Assembly: GCA_963843255.1 (NCBI GenBank)
Contig: CAWJJQ010000002.1
Location: 1-64,000, forward strand
Length of the DNA: 64,000 nt
Direction of reading: 5' to 3'
Source of the DNA: Bog-159 sp963843255
GTDB taxonomy: Bacteria; Acidobacteriota; Terriglobia; Bryobacterales; Bryobacteraceae
Numbering within the stretch: the stretch's first letter is position 1; every line of letters begins with the position of its first letter. Positions 55,393-63,368 of this stretch are shown here, in pieces. The notes beneath the pieces are model-generated. The model searched no databases. It saw only the letters and a list, made by a program, of their open reading frames with translations, and had not been told where the DNA came from. A program made the position numbers and the translations under genes.

Positions 55393-56481
55393 TTAGATCA
55401 CCTTCAGGTCGGCATCCAACGCGCCGGCATCTTTGAGATTTTGCAGAACCGAAATAATGTCGCGGGGCGTGGATCCGATAGCCGTCAGCGCACGTACCAG
55501 TTCTTCCACCGTGGCGCCATTCTTCAACATCACGTTGCGGGCCTGCTCCTGCCGGACATCCACGCTGGTATTGGGTACGACCTGGGTGGTGCCGGAGCTC
55601 AGCGCGTTGGGCTGGCTGACACTCAAAGTCGTCTGAATCTGCACCGTGAGGTTACCCTGCATCATGGCAACCGGGGCGATCTGAACGTCCTTGCCCATTA
55701 CGATGGTGCCGGTGCGCTCGTTGACCACAATCTGGGCGCCGCGATCCGTCTCCACCGTCAGTTGCTCCATGTCGGCTACGAAACCAGTAGTATTGGTGCC
55801 GTAATCCGCAGGTAGTTGGACGCTGATGAGCGCCGCATTCTCGGCTTGCGCCACTGCGCCGAACCGTTTATTCAGGACCTCCACCACCCGGGCCGTGGTG
55901 GTGAAATCGGCGCGCCGCAATTGCAGATGCAGGAGCTTTCCCAGGTTGAGGGACGGCGATCCGCGTTCCACGATGGCGCCGTTGGGAATGCGCGCGACCG
56001 TCGGATGGTTCACTATACGCACGTTGGCGCCGCCTCCCGCCACGAATCCGCCCAGCACCGTGGCCCCTTGCGCGATGGCGTAAACCTGGCCGTCCGGACC
56101 CTTGAGGCCGGTCATCAGCAGCACTCCGCCCTGCAGGCTGGGAGCGTCGCCCATCGCGGAGACTGTGGCATCGATCCGCGCGCCGGGGCCCGCATAGGGC
56201 GGCAGCGTGGCAGTTACCATCACGGCTGCTGTGTTCTTCACCTGAATGGATGTGGGCGAAATGGTCAGCCCCATACGTTCCAGCAAATTGGATAAGCTTT
56301 GCGCGGGAAAAAGAGTCTGCTGCCGGTCGCCGGTGCCGGCCAGCCCCACCACCAGGCCATATCCCATGAGTTGGTTGTCTCGGACGCCTTCGAGAGAGAC
56401 TAACTCTTTCAGGCGGGTGGCGGCCGCGGCGGAGTAAGTCAGCGAGACAGACAAGACTAAGACAGCAATCGCGCGTTTCAT
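55393..56481 (-). CDS. flgI: flagellar P-ring protein FlgI
   Basis: I start at the ATG at 56481, which gives a proper signal peptide (KRAIAVLVLSVSLTYSAAAA). The 362-residue mature family member shows RLKELVSLEGVRDNQLMGYG, VVGLAGTGDRQQTLF, LPPYAGPGARIDATVSAMGD, and ALTAIGSTPRDIISVLQNLK near the end. FlgI polymerises in the periplasm into the P ring around the rod, with FlgA as chaperone, whose gene is two genes upstream. The gene follows flgH by 7 bases. Confidence 0.95.
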   Translation of the reverse strand: MKRAIAVLVLSVSLTYSAAAATRLKELVSLEGVRDNQLMGYGLVVGLAGTGDRQQTLFPAQSLSNLLERMGLTISPTSIQVKNTAAVMVTATLPPYAGPGARIDATVSAMGDAPSLQGGVLLMTGLKGPDGQVYAIAQGATVLGGFVAGGGANVRIVNHPTVARIPNGAIVERGSPSLNLGKLLHLQLRRADFTTTARVVEVLNKRFGAVAQAENAALISVQLPADYGTNTTGFVADMEQLTVETDRGAQIVVNERTGTIVMGKDVQIAPVAMMQGNLTVQIQTTLSVSQPNALSSGTTQVVPNTSVDVRQEQARNVMLKNGATVEELVRALTAIGSTPRDIISVLQNLKDAGALDADLKVI

Positions 56482-56488
56482 GTATCTC

Positions 56489-57190
56489 TTAGAACGGCAG
56501 CAAACCGAGTAAGATGCGGTAAAGAATATTGGGCCGGCGCACGGCATCGTTGACTACACCTTTGCCGTCGATCTTAATTTCTACCTGCGCGATCTGGTTC
56601 GAGCTGATGATGTTCCCGGTAGTCAAATCAGAGGGCCGGATCACACCACGCACAGTCACCACCTGGTGTTCCGAGTTCACCGAGAGGTTCTTGGTACCCT
56701 CCAGCACCAGGTAACCATTGGGCAGCACGTGTGTCACCCGGGCGCTGAGGGTAGCCGTCAGAGTCGTGCCGCGGCTGGTGGTGCCTTCGCCGTCCAAAGC
56801 GGTAGCCGTATTCGCATTCAATAGGTTGGCAAGCGCTCCGGCGGCGCTTTTCATGCCGAAAAGCTGGGAAATCGAGCTCTGCGCCGAGGACGTACGCTGC
56901 GTCTTCGTTGAGCCCGTGGCCACCGCGGATGCATTCTCATTGACCACGATGGTGACCAGGTCATCCACTTGTGCGGCACGTACGTCGCTGCCCAGTTCGG
57001 TCAAACGGGACGACGGCGCCCAGAGGGAACCAGGCGAGGGTTTCACCGGCGCTTGCGGCTCTTTCAAGGCTTCCTGTAGATATAAGTCCAACGGGCTCGG
57101 TTCCACCGCCTTCTTTTTCTTCTTTTCGGCGTGCGCGGGCAGGCTCACGATTAAGACACTAACGATCAGCCAACAGGTTTTCGAACGCAT
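56489..57190 (-). CDS. flgH: flagellar L-ring protein FlgH
   Basis: The 233-residue protein has the FlgH patterns GSLWAPSSRLTELGSDVRAA, VDDLVTIVVNENASA, NGYLVLEGTKNLSVNSEHQV and GVIRPSDLTTGNIISSNQIA. It should form the L ring in the outer membrane. Most FlgH proteins are lipoproteins, but here the signal peptide (SKTCWLIVSVLIVSLPAHAE) lacks a lipobox cysteine at the cleavage site, so the mature protein starts with a lysine-rich run instead. The stop of flgA lies 2 bases upstream of its start. Confidence 0.93.
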   Translation of the reverse strand: MRSKTCWLIVSVLIVSLPAHAEKKKKKAVEPSPLDLYLQEALKEPQAPVKPSPGSLWAPSSRLTELGSDVRAAQVDDLVTIVVNENASAVATGSTKTQRTSSAQSSISQLFGMKSAAGALANLLNANTATALDGEGTTSRGTTLTATLSARVTHVLPNGYLVLEGTKNLSVNSEHQVVTVRGVIRPSDLTTGNIISSNQIAQVEIKIDGKGVVNDAVRRPNILYRILLGLLPF

Positions 57191-57192
57191 GA

Positions 57193-58170
57193 CTATTCGG
57201 CCTTCAGGGAATCGGTTATTACTACCGCGCGGCCTTTCCCGGCGATTTGCGCAGTGAAGATTTTATTGCTTTCCAGGTTTCGAACTGAAATTGAGTCGCC
57301 GTCACGGCCTCCAGATTCAGCCCGCGCGGTCAGCACCAGCCGTGCGGCGCCGCTGCGCACCTCGATTTCGATAAGATCGCCCCGGTTAATATCATTGGGC
57401 AGCGCAACTAAGTCGAGAGTAACTGCCGTACCGGCGGCTATGGGCCGCAGCGGTATCATACCGACTAACTGGTCGGTCGACAGGCCGGATTTCGAGAAAG
57501 CCGGAAAACCCTCGTCGATAACCACGCGTAAGTCCGGCCGGTCGATCTTATGACCCGGCTTCAAAGTTTCCGCGGCGACGATTTTCGTGCGCTGGGCGAA
57601 GATGCGGACGCGCGCCCATACCGCGAAGTGGTGGTCATCTCCGTAAATAATATCTCCCCGCCACAACACCGGCGCGCGCTGATCCGGCGTGGCAGGCATA
57701 CCCAGGTGTGCCAGCACAAACTCGATCTTTCCTTTGGGCACGGGGTACAGACTGGTCTCGGATAGTTCGATCCGAGCATCCGGCATATCGAGGGCCGCGC
57801 GCATGGCTGCGAGCACGCGGTCGCGGTTGAGCGGTTCCATGGCCCGTTCGAAGCAGGCGGCCGAATCCGCATCGATGGCCAGCCCGTATCGCTCGGCCAG
57901 GGAGATCAACTCCGCGTGATGAAAGGTACGCTGCGATGCGGGAGGCGGCGTGGGGGCCAGCAACGTTTGGGGAGGCAAAGCGGCGAACGCCGGCAACACC
58001 GCGGCCAAGTCTTGCGCCAGGATGCGATCGCTGTCGATGGGTGTGCAAACCTGAGTCTGGGCCAGCGCCGGAGCTGCCAGCACGCAGAGGAAAAGGACAA
58101 AGACCGCTTGCTTACGCGCTCGGCTCGGATGCATGCGCGCGTGTTTCGAATGGCGTAGCGATCGAGTCAT
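57193..58170 (-). CDS. flgA: P-ring assembly chaperone FlgA
   Basis: The 325-residue exported protein has a SAF-type C-terminal region: VAAETLKPGHKIDRPDLRVV, LVGMIPLRPIAAGTAVTLDL and VSVRNLESNKIFTAQIAGKG, the hallmark of FlgA. It should help FlgI assemble in the periplasm. The ATG at 58170 overlaps the flgG stop (ATGA). A copy of the dispersed GC repeat lies inside the first codons, giving an extended basic leader before the hydrophobic signal segment (AVFVLFLCVLAAPALA). An internal ATG at 58137 would remove part of it. It is longer than classical FlgA (about 220 residues). Confidence 0.88.
   Translation of the reverse strand: MTRSLRHSKHARMHPSRARKQAVFVLFLCVLAAPALAQTQVCTPIDSDRILAQDLAAVLPAFAALPPQTLLAPTPPPASQRTFHHAELISLAERYGLAIDADSAACFERAMEPLNRDRVLAAMRAALDMPDARIELSETSLYPVPKGKIEFVLAHLGMPATPDQRAPVLWRGDIIYGDDHHFAVWARVRIFAQRTKIVAAETLKPGHKIDRPDLRVVIDEGFPAFSKSGLSTDQLVGMIPLRPIAAGTAVTLDLVALPNDINRGDLIEIEVRSGAARLVLTARAESGGRDGDSISVRNLESNKIFTAQIAGKGRAVVITDSLKAE
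58104..58131. repeat. dispersed repeat, copy 3, inside the flgA coding start
   Basis: The core CCGCTTGCTTACGCGCTCGG matches copies at 43517, 55034 and 59867. This copy lies within the 5' end of flgA and encodes part of the basic leader (PSRARKQA) ahead of the signal peptide. Confidence 0.55.
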
Positions 58171-58961
58171 TGCCTTAGATTGTTCACCTGTTGATACATG
58201 TCGTCGGCGGCCTTGACCACCTTGGAATTGGCCTCGTAAGCCCGCTGCGCCACGATCAGGTTGATGAACTCCTCCACGATGCTCACGTTGGACTGCTCGG
58301 TGTAACCTTGCAATAACGTGCCGAGGCCTTCCTGGCCGCCCGGATTGGCGACGGTCGGGTCACCCGAAGCATCCGTGGGCTGGTACAGATTCTTGCCGAT
58401 GCTGTTCATGCCTGCCGGATTTTGAAAAAGCGCCAATTGGATCTGACCGGCCTTTTGGGCGGATGTCTGACCAGCCAGGGCATAACTGACCGTGCCATCG
58501 GAAGCCACTGTGATCGATTGCGCGCCGGATGGAAGCGTGATCTGCGGCTCCAGCGTGTCGCCATTGGCGGTGACTACGTTGCCGTTTTTGTCCAACTGGA
58601 ACTCGCCGTCCCGCGTATAGGCAAGCTGGCCGGTAGATGCCAGCCGGATCTGAAAAAAACCGTTACCCTGGATCACAAGGTCCAGAGGGTTGTCGGTCTG
58701 GGTGAAATTACCTTGGGTGAAGATGATCTCGTTTGAAGCCGCGCGCGTTCCCAATCCAAGTTGTAACCCGGTTGGGACCACGGTTTGCTGGCTGGCGGCC
58801 GTCCCGGGCTGGACCATATTCTGATACAGCAGGTCCTGGAACTGGGCGCGCCGCGTTTTGTAGCCCGCGGTGTTCGCGTTTGCCAGATTGTTCGCAATAT
58901 TGTCAACGTTGGTTTGCTGGGCGTTCATGCCGCTGGCGGCGGTATATAGTGCACGAATCAT
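58167..58961 (-). CDS. flgG: flagellar distal rod protein FlgG
   Basis: I start at the ATG at 58961, which follows AAAGGA. The 264-residue protein has the rod/hook N-terminus (IRALYTAASGMNAQQTNVDN, NIANNLANANTAGYKTRRAQ), the QGNGFFQI and YTRDGEFQLDKNGN motifs, and the C-terminal EEFINLIVAQRAYEANSKVV. These define FlgG, the distal rod. It is exported by the flagellar type III system without a cleaved signal. It is co-transcribed with flgA, whose start overlaps its stop. Confidence 0.95.
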   Translation of the reverse strand: MIRALYTAASGMNAQQTNVDNIANNLANANTAGYKTRRAQFQDLLYQNMVQPGTAASQQTVVPTGLQLGLGTRAASNEIIFTQGNFTQTDNPLDLVIQGNGFFQIRLASTGQLAYTRDGEFQLDKNGNVVTANGDTLEPQITLPSGAQSITVASDGTVSYALAGQTSAQKAGQIQLALFQNPAGMNSIGKNLYQPTDASGDPTVANPGGQEGLGTLLQGYTEQSNVSIVEEFINLIVAQRAYEANSKVVKAADDMYQQVNNLRQ

Positions 58962-59088
58962 CGTATGTCCTTTCGAGAAACCGCGCAAAACGGGGCGACG
59001 GCCGCGCCGCCATTATCCCGCGAGTTCCTGTCCTGTTTGGCGGCGCGGACACGCGCCCCTTTGCGCTGAGTTACTTTCCACATACTAC

Positions 59089-59826
59089 TCATCCGACGCG
59101 CGCGACCTCCTGGATCGCCTTCGTATCCATGTCGCTGCTGATCCCGACGGCCTTTTGCAGCATTTCAAACTGGCGCATTACGCCGACGAGACGCATGGCG
59201 CCTTCGGCCACCGGCACATTGGATTCCTCGATCTTCCCCTGCTGCACTTCAACGCCATCGGCGGTGGCCGGCGCCTTCGCCGGATCGATATTTTGGAAGC
59301 AGGCGTTGCCGACCTTTTGTAGCGCATCGGTCGACGCGAAATTAACTACCTTGATTTGTCCGAGGTTTTGGCCGTCCTGCTGGACCGTGCCGTCGGTGGA
59401 TATCTGGACCGGCTTACCTGCCGCCACGTGGATCGTGTTACCGGCGCTATCCTGTAACGGGTAATTTCCCGCGACCGCGAGTTCACCCGAGGACGATACC
59501 TGCAGGTTGCCATTCCGTGTGTAGAGAGCGCCGTTCGGCCCATTCACTACGAAGAAGCCTTTGCCGACTATTGCCACGTCCGCAGGGTTGCCCGTAGCCT
59601 GGAGAGTGCCCTGTGAGAAGTCGGTCCACTGGCGCTGGATCACCGGCAGCACAGTGCCCGGCCCTCCGTCCGCGCCGGATGATTCCTGGGAGGCAAACAG
59701 GTTATAGAACTCCTGATCGCGCTTGAAGCCACTCGTTCCTGTATTGGCGAGATTGTTCGCTAACAGGTCGAGCGATTGCATACGCGACCGGAGACCACTG
59801 GCAGCTGCGATGGCTAACGGATCCAT
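59089..59826 (-). CDS. flgF: flagellar rod protein FlgF
   Basis: The 245-residue protein has the basal-body rod N-terminus (AAASGLRSRMQSLDLLANNL, ANTGTSGFKRDQEFYNLF), GKGFFVVNGPNGALYTRNGN, and a C-terminal rod helix (MRLVGVMRQFEMLQKAVGIS). Length and position before flgG identify FlgF of the proximal rod. It is the first gene of the minus-strand operon flgF-flgG-flgA-flgH-flgI-flgJ. The 127-base gap to flgG lets flgG have its own ribosome-binding site. Confidence 0.9.
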   Translation of the reverse strand: MDPLAIAAASGLRSRMQSLDLLANNLANTGTSGFKRDQEFYNLFASQESSGADGGPGTVLPVIQRQWTDFSQGTLQATGNPADVAIVGKGFFVVNGPNGALYTRNGNLQVSSSGELAVAGNYPLQDSAGNTIHVAAGKPVQISTDGTVQQDGQNLGQIKVVNFASTDALQKVGNACFQNIDPAKAPATADGVEVQQGKIEESNVPVAEGAMRLVGVMRQFEMLQKAVGISSDMDTKAIQEVARVG

Positions 59827-59866
59827 AGGTGACGCGGTTCACATATGCAAGTCACTGGCCTAAGTG

Positions 59867-59902
59867 AACCGCTTGCTCACGCGCGCGGCTCGGAAACGCG
59901 CT
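59867..59902. repeat. dispersed intergenic repeat, copy 4
   Basis: The core is ACCGCTTGCTCACGCGCGCG followed by GCTCGGAAACGCGCTC. It lies between the divergent flgF and fliK operons, upstream of the candidate fliK promoter. Confidence 0.6.
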
Positions 59903-59935
59903 CAGGCGTTGCAGCAATTGTTTTTCGCATTCTGC

Positions 59936-59962
59936 TCGAAAACTTGAACAGACTGCCGATGT
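59936..59962 (+). promoter_or_regulatory. candidate flagellar sigma-28-type promoter before fliK
   Basis: TCGAAA (59936-59941) and GCCGATGT (59955-59962) are separated by 13 bases. The -10-like element resembles the FliA consensus GCCGATAA and matches the element before flaG. The assigned fliK start lies 90 bases downstream. Confidence 0.35.
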
Positions 59963-60052
59963 GACTGGATAAGAGGTGGTGTCACTCGTCAATTCCTTGA
60001 CGGGCGGCCTTGACAGTCAAACTACTAACACTGGCTGCGCTGTTCTATCCGG

Positions 60053-61225
60053 TTGAAAGAATTGAGCGTCCGGCTTGGCTTTCAATCTGCATTTGCAAGC
60101 GCCGTGACCAGTGCCTCCGCGATCGGCGCCTGCGCAAGCTTCGCACCGGACAGCTACAGCGAACGACCGCCGCAGAATTCCGATGCGTCTTTCGCGCATG
60201 AGTTCGCAGGCGCGTCTTCGGCGGAGACCAAAGTCACGGAGAATCCTCCACAGCACGGGCGCGCACCGTCGCGCCCGTCATCGAATGCAGGCGATCAGCC
60301 AAAGCAGAACAATACCGATCAGACCGCGATTGCCGTCCCTTTCGCTCCAGTCGTCATGCCCCCCATACTGCTGCCCGATCTTCAGGCTTCAGGTGGTGGG
60401 TTGGATGGGAAGATTGTTCCTGCCGACCCGGCAAACATCGGGGTAAAGGCCGTCCCGGCAAACGCGGCACAGCAACCGGACCAGGCGCCAGCCGAACAAA
60501 TGACCGCCGCAGATCCCCAGAACACCGCATTCACCATGCGCATGCAGGCCGCCAATACCGCCAACGCCGTGGAATTGCAGGAAGAGATGAGCGGGATCAG
60601 CGCCGCCGGCATCAAGAAGATATCCGACGCCGACGAACCGGCCGGAAGCCAGTTACCAGGAGAAATGGCGTCCCGCCAGACCGTGTCGGCCGCGTTCGAG
60701 CAAAACAGCCAGCTTGATTTTGGCAGTGAGATCCGGCAGGCTGCCGCGCCGTCGCAGGCTGCCGAATTGCAACCGAGGCACACGGCGGAACTGCCCAAGG
60801 CCCCGGAGCCGCTGAACAACATTGTGCTGCAGGTGGGCCAGTCCGCGGGCGAGAAGGTGCAGGTGCGGCTGGTGCAGCAATCCGGCGAATTGCGGCTGGC
60901 CGTCCGCACCGATGATTCGGAACTCGCGCACGGCCTGCAGCAGGGCCTCTCGGACCTGGTTGGCAAGCTTCAGGACGGCGGCTACCGGACCGAAGCATGG
61001 AAGCCGGTCCAGTCCCCCGTAGCGGCGGCTGCCACCGCGGAAACTCAGAATTCTTCCAATCAATCCCATCAGGGAGATTCGCAATCGCAACCAGGGTCGC
61101 AGCAGCAGGATGGCGGCCAGCGTCAACAAAATCAATCCAACCGGCCGCGCTGGGTAGAAGAACTGGAGTCCAGTCTCACCAGCGCCGCCCCAGCTTTAGG
61201 AGAATCGCATGGCCTCGGCAATTAG
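60053..61225 (+). CDS. fliK: flagellar hook-length control protein FliK
   Basis: The 390-residue protein starts at a TTG, with no strong ribosome-binding site, so the start is uncertain. The N-terminal two thirds are low-complexity, rich in Ala, Pro, Gln and Ser, as in FliK molecular rulers. The C-terminal domain (about 265-325) has VGQSAGEKVQVRLVQQSGEL and HGLQQGLSDLVGKLQDGGY, the FliK switch domain that contacts FlhB. A Gln/Ser-rich tail follows. It is the first gene of the plus-strand hook operon and overlaps flgD by 17 bases. Confidence 0.85.
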   Translation: MKELSVRLGFQSAFASAVTSASAIGACASFAPDSYSERPPQNSDASFAHEFAGASSAETKVTENPPQHGRAPSRPSSNAGDQPKQNNTDQTAIAVPFAPVVMPPILLPDLQASGGGLDGKIVPADPANIGVKAVPANAAQQPDQAPAEQMTAADPQNTAFTMRMQAANTANAVELQEEMSGISAAGIKKISDADEPAGSQLPGEMASRQTVSAAFEQNSQLDFGSEIRQAAAPSQAAELQPRHTAELPKAPEPLNNIVLQVGQSAGEKVQVRLVQQSGELRLAVRTDDSELAHGLQQGLSDLVGKLQDGGYRTEAWKPVQSPVAAAATAETQNSSNQSHQGDSQSQPGSQQQDGGQRQQNQSNRPRWVEELESSLTSAAPALGESHGLGN

Positions 61226-61556
61226 CGCACTCACATCGTCCGGCTCGAGCGGCGCCGCTTCGTCTTCTTCCGCCGCCACCAGCACATCAGCCACTGGCAA
61301 TCAGCAGGTGTTTCTGCAACTGCTGGTATCGCAGCTACAGAATCAGGACCCGCTGAACCCCACGGACAGTACCCAGTTCGTCTCGGAGTTGGCGCAGTTC
61401 AGCGAACTCGAGCAGGTGATCGGCATCCGGTCCGATATCGAGTCGTACCACGCGCAGGCCGCACAGGCGGCCGCCACGACCGACAATTCGTCCACCACCA
61501 CCGGACAAAACTCGTCAACCGGCACGTCACCCGCGACCGGGAATACACAACCCTAA
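61209..61556 (+). CDS. flgD: flagellar hook-capping protein FlgD, short form
   Basis: The 115-residue protein has the FlgD N-terminal export and capping segment: QQVFLQLLVSQLQNQDPLNP and QFVSELAQFSELEQVIGI. It then ends in a Thr/Ser-rich tail (TTGQNSSTGTSPATG). Standard FlgD is about 220 residues and has a tudor-like and a fibronectin-like domain after this segment; both are missing here. The core segment suffices for hook capping in some bacteria. The gene lies between fliK and flgE, the canonical position. Confidence 0.88.
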   Translation: MASAISALTSSGSSGAASSSSAATSTSATGNQQVFLQLLVSQLQNQDPLNPTDSTQFVSELAQFSELEQVIGIRSDIESYHAQAAQAAATTDNSSTTTGQNSSTGTSPATGNTQP

Positions 61557-61566
61557 GGAGCCCACT

Positions 61567-62820
61567 ATGTTTCCAGGATTTTCCGCCGCACTCTCCGCAC
61601 TTACAGCCGATACCACGGCGATCGATGTGTCTGGCAATAATCTCGCCAATCTGAATACGCCGGGCTTCAAAGCATCCCAAGTGGAGTTTTCGGACCTGAT
61701 GTCACAGTCACTGGGATCGGCGCTGAACCCGGCGCAGGTCGGTATGGGTGTGGGACCGCTCCAGACCAACACGAACTATATCCAGGGCGGCATCACCACT
61801 ACCGGCGGGCCAACGGATGTGGCTATTGAAGGCAACGGCTTCTTTGTCCTCCAGGATTCGAGCGGCCAGACGCTTTACACGCGCGATGGAAGCTTCCAGC
61901 TCGACTCCAGCGGAAACCTGGTGACGGCCACGGGCCAAAATGTCCAGGGGTGGACCGCCGTCAATGGCGTGGTCAACCCGAATGGCGCGGTCTCAAACCT
62001 CTCCGTACCGACGGGCGCTTTGATTCCCGGAACGACCACTACCACTATGAGCTTGAACGTTAACCTCGACGCGGGATCCCCGACATCGGGCACAGGCTCC
62101 ACGTTTTCGGCTCCGATCCAGGTCTACGATTCGCTGGGCGCCAGCCACACGCTAACCGTGAATTACACGAAAACCGCCACCAATAGCTGGGGATACACGG
62201 TGACCATACCGTCCTCCGATCTCAGCAAAGGCGGCAAGACCACTTTGGCGACGGGCACCCTGACCTTCGATTCGAACGGCAATCTGACCAGCCCCGCGGC
62301 CGGGGCCGGACCCACAGCAATCGCCGTTTCAGGCTTATCGGACGGCGCCGCCGACATGAATATCAACTGGAACATGTTCGATGCGAACGGCAATTCCAAC
62401 ATCACGCAGCTATCCGACACATCCGCCCTGGAAGGCGTATCGCAGGACGGCGCGGCTCCTGGCCAGATCTCGAACGTCAGCCTGCAAAACGGCGGGCTGC
62501 TGGTAGCGACGTATTCCAACGGCCAGCAGGTGACCGTCGGCCAACTGGCGATGGCAAACATCCAGAATCCGAGCAGCCTGATTTCAGTGGGTGAAAATAA
62601 CCTGAAAACTTCCGCCGCGACAGCCCCTGTAACCGTCGGCGCTGCCAACAGCGGCGGCCTCGGGCAGGTACTGGGTGGTTCGATCGAGGGATCCACAGCC
62701 GACATGGCCACCGAGTTTACGAACCTGCTCACGTACGAGCGCAGTTATCAGGCAGCCGCGCGGGTAATCACTACCGGAGACCAGATGCTGCAGGACACCC
62801 TGAACCTGATTCAAGGATAA
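61567..62820 (+). CDS. flgE: flagellar hook protein FlgE
   Basis: The 417-residue protein has the hook N-terminus (DTTAIDVSGNNLANLNTPGF), GGPTDVAIEGNGFFVLQDSS, YTRDGSFQLDSSGNLV, a variable middle domain rich in Thr and Ser, and the C-terminal EFTNLLTYERSYQAAARVIT. It polymerises into the universal joint outside the outer membrane. AGGAG lies just ahead of its ATG. It follows flgD by 10 bases and the switch-protein gene follows 6 bases after its stop. Confidence 0.95.
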   Translation: MFPGFSAALSALTADTTAIDVSGNNLANLNTPGFKASQVEFSDLMSQSLGSALNPAQVGMGVGPLQTNTNYIQGGITTTGGPTDVAIEGNGFFVLQDSSGQTLYTRDGSFQLDSSGNLVTATGQNVQGWTAVNGVVNPNGAVSNLSVPTGALIPGTTTTTMSLNVNLDAGSPTSGTGSTFSAPIQVYDSLGASHTLTVNYTKTATNSWGYTVTIPSSDLSKGGKTTLATGTLTFDSNGNLTSPAAGAGPTAIAVSGLSDGAADMNINWNMFDANGNSNITQLSDTSALEGVSQDGAAPGQISNVSLQNGGLLVATYSNGQQVTVGQLAMANIQNPSSLISVGENNLKTSAATAPVTVGAANSGGLGQVLGGSIEGSTADMATEFTNLLTYERSYQAAARVITTGDQMLQDTLNLIQG

Positions 62821-62826
62821 GAGGGC

Positions 62827-63072
62827 ATGGATTCGCCGGAACTAGCCCGCCTGCTGGATGTGCGATTTCAGGTGGAGGCCACGTTGCAAGGCCCCAACCT
62901 CCGCGTCAGCCAGTTGCTGGCCCTCAAAGTGGGAAGCCTCATCCCAACCAATCACCCCGCGGGAGAGACCGTGGATGTGTTCGCCGGAAATGCCTATATC
63001 GGATCGGGCGAGCTCAACGTGATGAACGGCCGCAATGCCGTGCGCATGGTGAAACTCGGCGGGAAGAGTTGA
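62827..63072 (+). CDS. fliN: flagellar switch protein FliN, minimal SpoA form
   Basis: This 81-residue protein is one SpoA (surface presentation of antigens) domain: LLDVRFQVEATLQGPNLRVS, LLALKVGSLIPTNHPAGETV and YIGSGELNVMNGRNAVRMV. Such domains form the lower part of the C ring and interact with FliM. Typical FliN has an additional N-terminal segment that binds FliH; that segment is absent. It sits between flgE and fliO as in many flagellar operons. Its stop lies next to the fliO start. Confidence 0.85.
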   Translation: MDSPELARLLDVRFQVEATLQGPNLRVSQLLALKVGSLIPTNHPAGETVDVFAGNAYIGSGELNVMNGRNAVRMVKLGGKS

Positions 63073-63074
63073 GC

Positions 63075-63368
63075 ATGGAACCGGTACGGCAGGTCCTCGC
63101 GGTGTTGCTGGTGCTGGGATTGCTCGGCGGCACATTATACTGGCTCCGCACCAAAGGCGCCGCCCGCTTTGGCGTGAACGGCTTGGGCCGCTCCGCCACC
63201 AAACAGATGCGTTCGATCGAGCAGCTTCGCCTGACGCCGCAGCATTCCCTCCACATGGTGAAGGTCGGCGATCGCGTGCTGCTGGTGGCTCTGTCGCCCG
63301 GCGGATGCTCGCTCCTGAGCGGCGGCGATTTGCAGATTCAAATTCAAGACCCCGGAGCGCGTTCCTGA
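63075..63368 (+). CDS. fliO: flagellar biosynthesis protein FliO
   Basis: I prefer the ATG at 63075 to the TTG at 63069, which overlaps the fliN stop. The 97-residue protein has a single transmembrane helix (LAVLLVLGLLGGTLYWL) and a cytoplasmic beta-rich domain (MRSIEQLRLTPQHSLHMVKV, DRVLLVALSPGGCSLL), the FliO pattern. FliO stabilises FliP during assembly of the export gate. The fliP start overlaps its stop by one base. Confidence 0.82.
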   Translation: MEPVRQVLAVLLVLGLLGGTLYWLRTKGAARFGVNGLGRSATKQMRSIEQLRLTPQHSLHMVKVGDRVLLVALSPGGCSLLSGGDLQIQIQDPGARS

